Source: Tribonema minus (Eukaryota; Sar; Xanthophyceae; Tribonematales; Tribonemataceae). From it: a DNA stretch of 64,000 bases. The stretch's first letter is position 1, and every line of letters begins with the position of its first letter. The stretch spans positions 558,001 to 622,000 of the forward strand of contig JAFCMP010000090.1 of assembly GCA_017506865.1 (NCBI GenBank), given 5' to 3'. Shown one piece after another: positions 55,512-64,000 of the stretch. The position numbers were made by a program, and so were the translations under genes. The notes under the pieces are model-generated. The model searched no databases. It saw nothing but the letters and a program-made list of their open reading frames with translations, and was not told the DNA's origin.

Positions 55512-55848
55512 ATGATGGCGCAGCCACCAGCAGGGTTAGCGCACGTCGCGACGGTGGACGCTATGCTGAGGCAGTTTAACCAAGAGTCAGCGGCGCGCAG
55601 GGCGGCAGCGGACCAGGCGACAGCTGCTGCTGCGGCAGCAGCGGCCGCGGCGATGCCAGAAGCAGCTCTGGTGGCAGCAGCAGTAACAGCAGCGGCTGCA
55701 GCGGCAGCGGCAGCAGCGGCGCCGGCGGCGACGCCAGCGACGGCAGCAGCTCTGCAGCAGGGAGCAGTGACCACCGGCTCTGGCGCTGCGGCAGCGGGAC
55801 GCGTGATTTTGACAGGAAAGAGGCCGGCTCACAAGGGCGCGGCAGCAG
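55512..55848 (+). CDS. Ala-rich exon continuing the 53880 frame after an in-frame TAG
   Basis: This segment uses the same frame as 53880-55496 and starts with another copy of its helical unit (AGLAHVATVDAMLRQFNQES), then a poly-Ala/Thr stretch encoded by GCAGCAGCGGCx repeats, ending at a donor-like GCAGCAG|GTGAGTGAT in phase 1. It is best read as part of the same gene, linking the repeat exons to the WWE/PARP exons. How the TAG at 55494 is handled is unknown. Confidence 0.4.
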
Positions 55849-56222
55849 GTGAGTGATTTTGCTGCAGGCGCTGGAGGCTTGCATATGCATGTACTTCAAG
55901 TATTCAAGACCGTGATGCTGGTGCTCGGAGCCCGTGCGTGTGCTTTGATGGGTGGCTGGTAGAGTGTGGGGGGGTAGGTGCCTGGCCGCACATGCGCCAC
56001 TGCATCACTGATACCTTCGTAATTTTCTCCGGGCACAATGGGCTCTCGCACGATAACCGCTCCAGCACGACCGACCCTCCAGCAACACCCGTGGACACTC
56101 GTGCGCACCCACTGCTGATACGGTATGTGCGTCATGTCTCTGTCAGGTAGTGCCGAATTGCCCCCCCCCTCCTCCCCTCACCTCAACTGCCTGACAGCTT
56201 TGTTCTTGCCCAACACCACGTA

Positions 56223-56986
56223 ATGTTGTCTCATTATCAGTCATCCGGCGCCTGTCATGTCATTCCCAGTGCGCAGCAGCAGCAGCGCGCCATGCCGCGC
56301 AGCGCTGAACGGTCAGCCGTCGATGCCTCCTGCAGCTCACGCGCAATGCACACGCGCTCGCACGCAGCAGCAGGTACCGGCGCAGCGGCGGCGGCACTTG
56401 GCGCCACGGCGGCAGCGGCAGCCCCGGTGGCGCCGCTTGCGAAGAGCGCGTCGAGCAGCGCGCCGGGAACGTCGTCCGCAGCGCCCGCCGCGGCGGCGCA
56501 AGCGTCCGCGGAGAGGGAGGCGGCATTACAGGCCAAGCTGAGGGCCATGTTCAGTAGCGAACGCACAAAGAAAGGTCGCGGTCAGACGGCGGCGCCGCTT
56601 GCGGCAGGCGCCGGCGCGGTGGCGGCGGCGGCAGTGCCATCGCGGGCGGCAGCGCCTGCGCCAGCGCCGTCGGCGGCAGCAGTGGCAGCAGCAGCGCCGA
56701 CGGCAGCGGGCGCCGCGTCGGAGGCAGCTGCCGCGGCGGCGCCGGAGGGCCCCGGCATCTGGGAGTGGGACACGGGCGGCGGCGCGTTTGAGGCGTACGA
56801 CGCCAAGACGAGCGCGTTCCTCGATGCGGCGCTGGCGCTGGGCGAGACGCGCGTCGTCTTCAGCCACCGCGGCGCGCGCCGCGTCGCCGACCTCGCGCTG
56901 CTGGTGCAACGAGCTGACAACGACGGCGGCGGCGCGGGCGGCGGCGGCGGTGGCGGCGGCGGCGGCGGGGGCGGCGGCGGCGGGGG

Positions 56987-57019
<33 letters not shown>

Positions 57020-59225
57020 CGGCGGCGGCGGCGCGCAAGCGCTGCGGCGCGTGCGTTGCGCCGGCGCCGGCGACGTGGACGGGCAGGTACGCGCCACCCC
57101 CACTGCCGCTGGATGCTGTGAGAGTGTGCACTGATGCCAGTGCAGGTGACGCCTGTGGAGTGACGCGGCGGCTTGGCCAAGATCATTTGGATCCTTTGGC
57201 GCTTCCCATATTTGACCTTGCAGACGCAGCGGCGCAGAACCACGGACCCCCCCCCCCCCCCCCCCCTGCCGCGGCTGCACGGCCCTCTCGCATCATTGCA
57301 TGCAGAGTGTTGAGCAACACTGCCGCCGACGTCACGCAGCTGCGGTGGCGCGTGCTATTCACAGCAAGCTGTTGAACTTGGCATTCTCTAGCCTGTGCTG
57401 CGCTGCCGCCACTGCTGCCGCCGCCGCTGCCGCCGCTGCGGAGCTGAAGTGACGCGGTCTACAGTAGGTGCGTAAATTAAGCAACTGAACCCCGCGCCCC
57501 CCGTGTGACGCCGCGCTGCCGCTGCTGCCACCGCGCAGCTGAGGCGGCGCGCGCTACCTACAGCACAATACGCCACTGAAATGTGCATCCCCTGTCCTGC
57601 AATGCGCTGCCGCCGCCGCCGCTGTCCCTGCCGCCGCCGCTGCGCAGCTGAAGTGGCGCGCGCCGCGCAAGGACGTCGCTGCCGACGGCTGCCGCGCAAC
57701 TATGTACGTGCTGAACGCGGTGGCCGTTGCGGACGCGTCCGTCACGCGCGACCTGAAGCACTTCAACATGGCCTGCGCGCAGTTTTGCCGCCTCCTGGAC
57801 GTGCCGATCAAGCAGGTCTTGCGGGTGCGTAACCGACGGCGGCGGCGGTTTCGCCTTCGGGCGATTTCGCGCTTGACGCACGCACGGCGCTGCCTGTCGT
57901 GCAGTGCGGCAGTGCCTCAAGGAATTGTAGTACTGTGGAACCTCGTCGAGACCTTGAAGTCCTTCAAAGCATGCCAAGTCGGCCATGCCGACAGTGGCTC
58001 ATTGTGGTGGCACTGCTGTCATGAAGGGCCCGCATCGTGCGTGGCATGTCGCTGCTGCGCATGCAGGTTGGTGTCTCCGCGAGCGAGCGTTGGCAGCGCT
58101 GCTGCGCGAGACCAACCTGTAAAGTTGAAGTTTGCTGCGCGTATGTCATGCTGGTGGCGCCAGCCGCTACACACACGGCTGCTGCGCACCAGACCAATGC
58201 AATGGCAACACTGATGTTAACTTCTACACCAGGTGATCGACGCTCAAGCGGTCCCCCATCGGCACCCCCCCCCCGCCGCCGCGCACACGCAGGTGGACGT
58301 CTACGAGAGCGAGACCACGCGCCGGCGCTACGCGGCCGCGCGCGAGAGCCTGGCCTTCGACGGCGTCGACACCACCGAGTCGTGGGTGTTCCACGGAACG
58401 GCGCGCGAGAACGTTCCCAAGATCATGTGCGCGGGGTTCCGCGTCGGCGGCGTGGGGGAGGGGAGCGTCGCTATCAAGAACGGCGCCACCTACGGCAATG
58501 GCGTGTACGCCGCCACCGGCCCAGGTAATCATGGTGAACCTGGTACACATGTGCGCCCTTGCGCGGTCGCCAGCCGGTTACACGACTACAAAATCTCATC
58601 GACTTGATGAGGTCGCGTAGTGGAAGTTGGGGTGCAGCGGCTCCAAGAAGGTCGCAGTCACAACGCACTGTCCCAAGCCGCGCTGACTGCCTCAACTTTA
58701 CTTCTTCAGCAGTAGAAGTAGGTCTACTGTACCTCAGCCCCGTTTCAGGCACCGCTGTTTTACAGACGCGCAGCGGCGCCTGTGACCTACAGCGCGCAGG
58801 ACGGCAACCCAGCATACTCATACACCTACACCCATACTCATCTACCTCATGCACCCACTTTCCCCTGCGCGCCTCCCCATCTGCGCGCGCGCCGCAGCGA
58901 CGCCCATTACCTACAGCGCGCGCGAGGGCGGCCGCTCCGTGATCCTCGCGCAGCGCGCGTACCCATACCTACATACCTATACTCATCTACCTCATACACC
59001 TGCTGCCTCACACACCCACTCGCCGCAGCGACGCCCATCGCATACAGCGCCCGCAACGGTAGTCGCTCCGTCATCCTCGCGCGCGCGCTGCGCGGCCGCG
59101 TCGGCGCGTGCCCCGGCGAGGGCGACTCGTGGCCCGCCAAGCTCGACTGGTGGGTCTTCGCGGACAGCGCCCAGCTCCTGCCCGTCTACGTCGTGCACTT
59201 TGTGCCGGCGGCGACGGGCGCGTGA
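56223..59225 (+). CDS. WWE-domain PARP-like mono-ADP-ribosyltransferase
   Basis: Exons: about 56277-57086 (donor CAG|GTACGC), 57648-57815, 58293-58524 (phase-1 donor CCAG|GTAATC) and 59029-59225 (stop TGA); the joints around 58 kb may miss a small exon. After an Ala/Ser-rich region the first exon has a WWE domain (IWEWDTGGGAFEAYDAKTSA ... RVVFSHRGARRVADLALLVQ), which in known proteins binds iso-ADP-ribose, then a polyglycine run. The last two exons form a PARP catalytic domain: WVFHGTARENVPKIMCAGF, YGNGVYAA, YSARNGSRSVILARALRG and LLPVYVVHF. The NAD-binding His (FHGT) and Tyr (VYAA) are present. The usual catalytic Glu before the last strand is Val (LPVY against LNEY in PARP1), as in mono-ADP-ribosylating or inactive members. 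WWE plus PARP recalls animal PARP11-14 and plant SRO proteins. It may be one gene with the exons from 53215. Exon-edge echoes occur in two introns. Confidence 0.8.
56925..57035 (+). repeat. (GGC/GGG)n polyglycine-coding tract
   Basis: About 110 bases of GGCGGC/GGGGGC repeats inside the WWE exon encode about 35 glycines with a few alanines. The tract separates the WWE domain from ALRRVRCAGAG. It is probably length-variable between strains and prone to assembly error. Confidence 0.9.
57300..57570 (+). repeat. Three copies of the PARP-gene exon 57648 acceptor and start
   Basis: CGCAGCTGAAGTGGCGCGCG (real at 57643) is echoed as ACGCAGCTGCGGTGGCGCGT (57335), TGCGGAGCTGAAGTGACGCG (57436) and GCGCAGCTGAGGCGGCGCGC (57533). 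Each lies behind a CTGCCGCCG-rich tract and is followed by (C)TAC(A)CAGCA-type intron sequence. Copies lie about 100 bases apart. Confidence 0.85.
58755..58965 (+). repeat. Two copies of the last PARP exon acceptor and start
   Basis: CGCAGCGACGCCCATTACCT then ACAGCGCGCGCGAGGGCGGC...CTCCGTGATCCTCGCGC at 58893-58955 is a near-intact copy of the final exon start (59023-59090). An older one (GCAGCGGCGCCTGTGACCTA-CAGCGCGCAGGACGGCAAC) is at 58771-58810. Each is followed by CCATACCTACA...CATCTACCTCAT. The nearer copy is open in frame and has an intact acceptor, so it could be mis-spliced or used as an alternative. Confidence 0.9.
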
Positions 59226-60780
59226 CCGCGCGCGCACGCGGGCGGAGGGAACGGAGGCGCCGCCGCTGTCGCTGAAGCGGGCGCCGCGTCGCATGGCGTA
59301 ACGCGCGGCAGCAGCAGCGGCTGCGGTGGCGGCGGCAGCAGCGGCGGCGCGCAGCAGCGGTGGAGGTGGTGGCGGCGACGACGAGCGTCCGCTACTGCGC
59401 GCTTTGCGAGTTGTGTGCAGGCGCGGGCGCTGCTGCGCAGGCAAGCGGTGCGGCATTTTGCCTTGCGGGGCGGGAGGCAGGGCGTGCCGCAGCGGCGCGG
59501 GCGTGCGCACAGAAACACTGTACCAACGATGCCGCGCTGGAGGGGATAGATGCATGCACTTGTGCTTGCGCCCCTGCTGCGCGTGGTAGGCAGCGCGCCT
59601 GCCGACGCCACTCTGCACGAAGCGCACAAGCCGGCGGCGCGTCCATCAGAACTACAGTGCTAGCCAGCTGCGGATGCTTTCATGCGCAGCGGAGGCAACA
59701 TCGCGCTCTGCAGCGGTAGACTGCAGTGCGCCGCGCATCATTGCTCAGCGCCGCCCACGAGCGTCCGCCCAGTTGCGTTCAGCTCAGCGCGCGCTGCGGC
59801 TGCAGGGCGTCTGACGTTATTTGTTTGTGTGTAGATGTTACTTGTTGAGGGGGGGGGAGGGGGGGGGGGGGAGGGGGCGGCATGCCAGGGCCTCAGCAAG
59901 GTTAAGTGGCCCCTCGTCCTACAACCCCTGGGAATGGCGCGCCTGTCAGCCCCTGTACCCCGATTGCGTACAGAAACGACACATGTTGCAGGAGTGAATA
60001 CGCGTTGCTGACCAAATTCGCTCAGAGGCGGGGGAAGGGGGGAAGAGAGGTTTCAGGTGCCGTGTATCCCAGTGGTGACTGTTGTGTGTTTGAGGGCGAT
60101 TATTCTTGTGAGGCACGTGCCTCTCACAGGGCACAAGCAGCTGCCAGTGATCACCTTCATGAGGGTGAAGAATCGACGGAAGTTGGCGCGTACGCGTGAC
60201 TGAACGTGGCAGCAGCGTACTGTACGAGAACACTACAACGTGAGTCGGGACTCTGCCTGCACACAACAGTGACTCGTTGCGACCTTTGGCGGCTTTGAGC
60301 CCCTCACGTTGTGTGATCCGACGGGTATTGATCAATATTGAAGGCTGGAACGATGTTTAAACTTGCTCTGTCACGTGTACGTCTCTGCTGACATGTGTTG
60401 ATGATGTGGCCTGCTTGTATGAGCTTCTGCTTCTTGTCTTTCTTGCCCATGTGCACGAGACAGACCCGCTGGTGGGCCTTGACACACCACAACAAACTCA
60501 CTTTGGTTTGTCCATACACACAGGTGACCTCGCATGTACTGTAGTGTACTGTGCGCTGCGACAAATTTTTGTACGTCCACACTCTGTAGAAGCCACGCTG
60601 TGTGCTGACATGATGATGGAAGCAGGACTTTTCATGTCCTCACTGGGTACACTGTGTACAAGCCATGCTGTGTGTTGATACATATGATGGAAGCAGGACC
60701 GCATGAAAACGAATGGAGGTCCCCCACTGCCTGCACTTACACACCTTCTCAATTCATGAAACCTTCATTGACGTGCCACC
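59226..60780. other. Intergenic between the PARP-like gene and the intronless gene
   Basis: The first 350 bases are GCA/GGC-rich and probably the PARP 3' region. An open plus frame there (59326-59720) is compositional. A G-rich tract lies at 59849-59880. From 59900 the GC content drops and no gene is visible. ATGATGGAAGCAGGA(C/CT) is directly repeated at 60612 and 60684, with GTACACTGTGTACA between. Confidence 0.45.
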
Positions 60781-60783
60781 AGA

Positions 60784-60792
60784 ATATATATA
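60784..60792 (+). promoter_or_regulatory. TATA box of the intronless gene
   Basis: ATATATATA at 60784-60792 is the only clear TATA element upstream of a gene in the window. A start site about 30 bases downstream (near 60815-60825) would leave a 5' leader of about 30-40 bases before the ATG at 60855. Confidence 0.6.
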
Positions 60793-60854
60793 GCATCACA
60801 AGTGACGAAGAGGAACACTGACTCGCAACTCACAACTTTGACTCTGCCCCGCGA

Positions 60855-61676
60855 GTGTACTCGTTGGCGCTGTTGCAATCTCATTCAAGTAGCCGCGTTG
60901 GCGGCAGCGACATGGAAGCAAGCACGTCTGCCTGGGACGATGGCGGCAGCCTGACGGTGCCCCAGGCCTTCCCCTGCGCTCCGCCACACACGGAGGACTC
61001 CACCAAGCCCGACGAGGGCGTTTGGGTTTTTGTTCCCACCAACTTGGACTGCCCTCCTGTTGCTGAAACCAATCCAGCCGAGCGCACAGCCGCACGTGCC
61101 CTCAGGGGCTACGTCAGGGGCCGAGCCGCAGGCGCTAAGTCATGGCTCAAGTCCCGTGTCAGCTCTCTCATCCCTCCCGGCCAAGCCAAGCACCTGAGCG
61201 GCGTGGCAGGCGCTGCTAGGTCCGTATGCGATGTCGTCGCAGAGAGGCCTGACCTCGCACTGCTGGCCCTGGGCACGGGTGCTGGGCTCGCCTGCGTGGC
61301 CACCAAGGTGCTCCTCCAAGGCGGCTTCGTCTACTGCTGCTTCATACCCCACTTCATATTCAACAGCGGCGGGGCGTCCTCAGGCGGTTGCGAGCACTGC
61401 GAGGCGTGCCGCGGAAAGCAGGCAGCGGAGACGGCGACTGCGGCACCGGGGTGGGAGGGCGCCGCCTCCAACGGCGCTTTCGCCAACAGCAAGGAGGCGG
61501 AGGCAGCAGCCTACAACTCTGCCGGCACCGCTCCCGGCAGCGCGGCGGCGCACAGCCACGAGCACCACGCACGGAGCGGGACCAGCCCCAGCCTCGATGA
61601 GGCTGTGAAGGCGCAGGGAGGAGCGTATGCGCCTGCAGCGGCGCCGCAGGCGCCCCGCGTGGAGGACTGGTTCTGA
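60855..61676 (+). CDS. Intronless gene for a small predicted membrane protein, family not recognised
   Basis: A 273-codon frame ending in TGA, behind a TATA box and with GC-rich third positions throughout, which supports real coding. An ATG at 60912 is an alternative start. The N-terminal third is acidic and Pro/Ser-rich (VWVFVPTNLD). The middle is basic and helical (RTAARALRGYVRGRAAGAKSWLKSR would be amphipathic), then a hydrophobic segment (LALLALGTGAGLACVATKVL, continuing GGFVYCCFIPHFIF) could form one or two membrane helices. A Cys-rich turn (GGCEHCEACRGK) follows, and the C-terminal third is Ala/Gly-rich and disordered, ending in VEDWF. I recognise no family. The lack of introns and echoes contrasts with its neighbours and could mean a retrocopy or a short highly expressed gene. 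Confidence 0.6.
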   Translation: MYSLALLQSHSSSRVGGSDMEASTSAWDDGGSLTVPQAFPCAPPHTEDSTKPDEGVWVFVPTNLDCPPVAETNPAERTAARALRGYVRGRAAGAKSWLKSRVSSLIPPGQAKHLSGVAGAARSVCDVVAERPDLALLALGTGAGLACVATKVLLQGGFVYCCFIPHFIFNSGGASSGGCEHCEACRGKQAAETATAAPGWEGAASNGAFANSKEAEAAAYNSAGTAPGSAAAHSHEHHARSGTSPSLDEAVKAQGGAYAPAAAPQAPRVEDWF

Positions 61677-64000
61677 GGGCTGGCGACAGGGGATATATGC
61701 AGCTGGGGGGGGTGGGCGATTGGCGGGCGAACAGGGCAAGAAAAGAAAAACACACTGTGCAAAAGAAAGCTGACGCGAACAGCGCAACAACAGGGTAGCA
61801 GTATAGCGACACCGATGGCTGCAGGCGGGACAGGGGTGGCTTGTAGTTACAAGCTGGCGTTTTCGGGCAACAGGGGCGGTGGTGTGTATCCAGTGTATAT
61901 AGAGGGGGGGGGGGGGAATGAGGTCTGCACTTTGCGGAGGCTCACAGTGCCGGCTTACGGCGACAACCCTCCGGTAAGGTAGCAGCGGAGAGGAAGCATC
62001 ATGGAAAGAGGGGGGGGGGGCATGTGCGTTACAGTGCTGTGCAAAAAAACAGAATGAACGTCAGAAAACCATCGGTGCTGGAGTGGCAGTTTGCATGGTA
62101 CTCAGTGGTGCTATGTGGTTAGCGTGCTACTGTCTCGCTGCAGAGCTGTACGTGCTGTCTTGTTAGGCGTTGAACTGGGTTTGGTATCAGCAGTCGCCTG
62201 CTTTTCCGTCGCCATCTGGCGGCAATCATCATCTGTGCATGCATCAGCAGCGTAGCGACACGTCTCACGTTATACGCACGCCTTCGACTGTCGCCATCGT
62301 TGCTTGCCTGGACTACGACATGTTGCGGATATGCGCTCAAGTCAATACTCGACATGTCATGGGCGGTGTGAGCATTGGCAAGTGACAGATTGCAGATGTC
62401 TCCGGCTTAAAAGCATGCCGTCAATGAGTGTTTTGTACGCAGCATGCATGCAGCAGGCAACGTGTTCATGAGCGTAAGCAAGAGGCAGCTTTATACGGTC
62501 CCACTCTGCCTCCTTTGTTACTTCAACCTCAACATCCGCGCCTTGCGTGAGCCTAAGCGCAAGGCAGTGGTCATGTCAACATCAAAATTAGGCAGCACAA
62601 CTCTGCCGCATCAGCGGCGAGTATTTCTAAGGAAGCCAGCGCAGATGTCCAGCTGGCCTCGCCTGAAGCCTCCAGCTGCTGTGGAGAGCTCGGGCCGTTA
62701 CCGGGTTGCACAACATGATGACCATTGCGGACCCAATTGTGACAGGTGATGCCGTCTCCGCTTCTGGTAAGTGCGCCTTGACATTGTTGTAAAGTGGAGG
62801 TATGTCGTCGCCACGGACTTGGCCTGGAGGCAGCTTCCCAGGCCTCAGGACGGGTGCTGCCGATATGGCATCACTGTACCTTTGCAGATCACAAGGGCTC
62901 AGCGCTTGTGCAATCGCCAACAGCACCACATTTCCAAGTTACATCGCTGCAGCACAATGCACATCTTCTGGTGACGTGCATGCAGGCAAAACTGATGATG
63001 CATGCAAGCAAAACCGCAAGAGTAGCAACAATGTTACAGTGCTCAGCATCTGACCATTTTCGATTATAAAAGTGTACACAATCGCACAGGGACGGTCAGC
63101 AGCGGTTGCAAGGCCTTTTCAAAGCATTGTTTTCTGAAATAGATGTCCCTTGCACATTCAGTCTGGTGTAGATGGGTACGGCATTGCTGCAGGCGCAGCA
63201 ATGCTCAACAGCGGCCAGCGCTTATTCTTGATTGTGGCCAGCTGCGGCACACACGCATGCGAAGGTGCAGCGCGCCTCTACTCCGTTAGTGCCAAAGCGC
63301 CGCATAGCATGTCAACGTACTCTGTATTAATTCTTGCTCAGGGCGCGAACCAGCTGGTGCATGTTCATGAACTTGAAACCGGCATCTACATGTGTCTTTG
63401 TGTCTATGTACCACAAGTAGTGAGATGACCATATGTGCGCCCAAGGGTCGTCAATGTCACACAGGCACCGAGATGTGTTGCAATGCACGCACTGGGCGCA
63501 CCATCACCCACGGTTACTGGGAAACATGCTGTGCTGTGCGTTGACCGGGTGTGCAAAGTAACCCCACGGCACCTGACCCAATGTGGCACGGCGCAACGGT
63601 TGAAAGACCATGTCAACTGGTCCAGGAGGCACTTTGCGAGCTCCAAAGCACACCCTCGCGTGCCGTCATCGCATCACAGCTCTGAAGTTGTGCCGCCGAT
63701 CACGCATCACAACTTCAATTTTGCGCTAGCGCTCAGCAGCGCGGCAGCATCGGCGGCACCGCTTCGGCGCGCCACCTCGCGCCAGCGCGCTGCCTGCCTG
63801 CATGTGTGCGTCTGCGTAGCTTGCGGCAGCATTGACTGCGCGGCGAGATGCGGCGCCCACTACTGCAGGTGCTTGCGCAGCAGTGCTCCGAGCAAGCGCG
63901 CGGCGGCGGCGGCGCCGGTAGCAGCGGCGGCCGACAACAACAGACCTTCACTCTGTACAGTGTGCGCCCAGGTGTTGTCGATACAATGCATCTCGTGTCG
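61677..64000. other. Intergenic; no gene recognised
   Basis: The 3' flank of the intronless gene has G runs at about 61904-61917 and 62008-62018. The moderate-GC DNA after it shows only short frames with no domain. In the last 200 bases GC rises again, and a plus-strand stretch at about 63851-63960 (Gln/Ala/Gly-rich frame followed by a GTGCGCCC donor-like site) could be the first exon of a gene continuing past the window. Confidence 0.4.

Noticed and set aside
53862..55774. Two minus-strand open frames of 484 and 558 codons
   Set aside because: They overlap the plus-strand frame 53880-55496 that has in-frame tandem repeats, a spliced junction and domain-like patterns. GCN-rich DNA keeps all frames open, and the minus products are low-complexity Arg/Ala.
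1..64000. tRNA and rRNA genes
   Set aside because: I looked for cloverleaf-like and conserved rRNA segments and saw none I could support. A covariance-model scan (tRNAscan-SE, Infernal) would settle it.

Overview
This is nuclear DNA of a GC-rich, intron-rich single-celled eukaryote, most likely an alga or related protist. The signs are spliced genes with GT-AG and some GC-AG introns, a mitochondrial NAD(P) transhydrogenase and a MICOS subunit, a TATA-driven intronless gene, TTAGGG-type interstitial repeats, long C/G homopolymers, and the tail of a non-LTR retrotransposon. I cannot name the lineage from sequence alone.

Layout: 3-968 (+) is the C-terminal end of a retrotransposon reverse-transcriptase polyprotein. 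1648-4624 (-) is an SBDS-N/RTC3-type protein. 5893-12839 (+) is MIC60/mitofilin in about ten exons. 14513-16478 (-) is a complete two-exon Yippee-like zinc protein. 16984-39957 (+) is a complete NAD(P) transhydrogenase (NNT) in 23 exons, about 1,089 residues, with every exon phase compatible. 40783-52114 (-) is a large multi-exon gene with PriCT-2-like segments, one fibronectin III domain and a C-terminal WW domain. 53215-59225 (+) holds repeat-rich exons followed by a WWE domain and a PARP-type ADP-ribosyltransferase domain, possibly one gene. 60855-61676 (+) is an intronless gene for a small predicted membrane protein. The rest is intergenic, with no gene I can support.

The main unusual signal is in the introns. 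In at least four independent spliced genes on both strands, introns contain one to several decayed copies of the adjoining exon edge together with its splice site. Copies of an exon start, with its acceptor, lie upstream of the real exon. Copies of an exon end, with its donor, lie downstream. They arise as tandem units of about 95-363 bp spanning the exon-intron boundary, and only the copy nearest the exon body stays open and in phase. I count roughly 50 such echoes. This suggests that introns here grow by repeated boundary-spanning tandem duplication, leaving arrays of decoy splice sites.

Functionally, NNT and MIC60 are both mitochondrial inner-membrane proteins (proton-coupled NADPH production and cristae junctions). 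The PARP-like protein lacks the catalytic glutamate (H-Y-V), as in mono-ADP-ribosylating or inactive PARPs. No CRISPR array, rRNA or tRNA gene was recognised.
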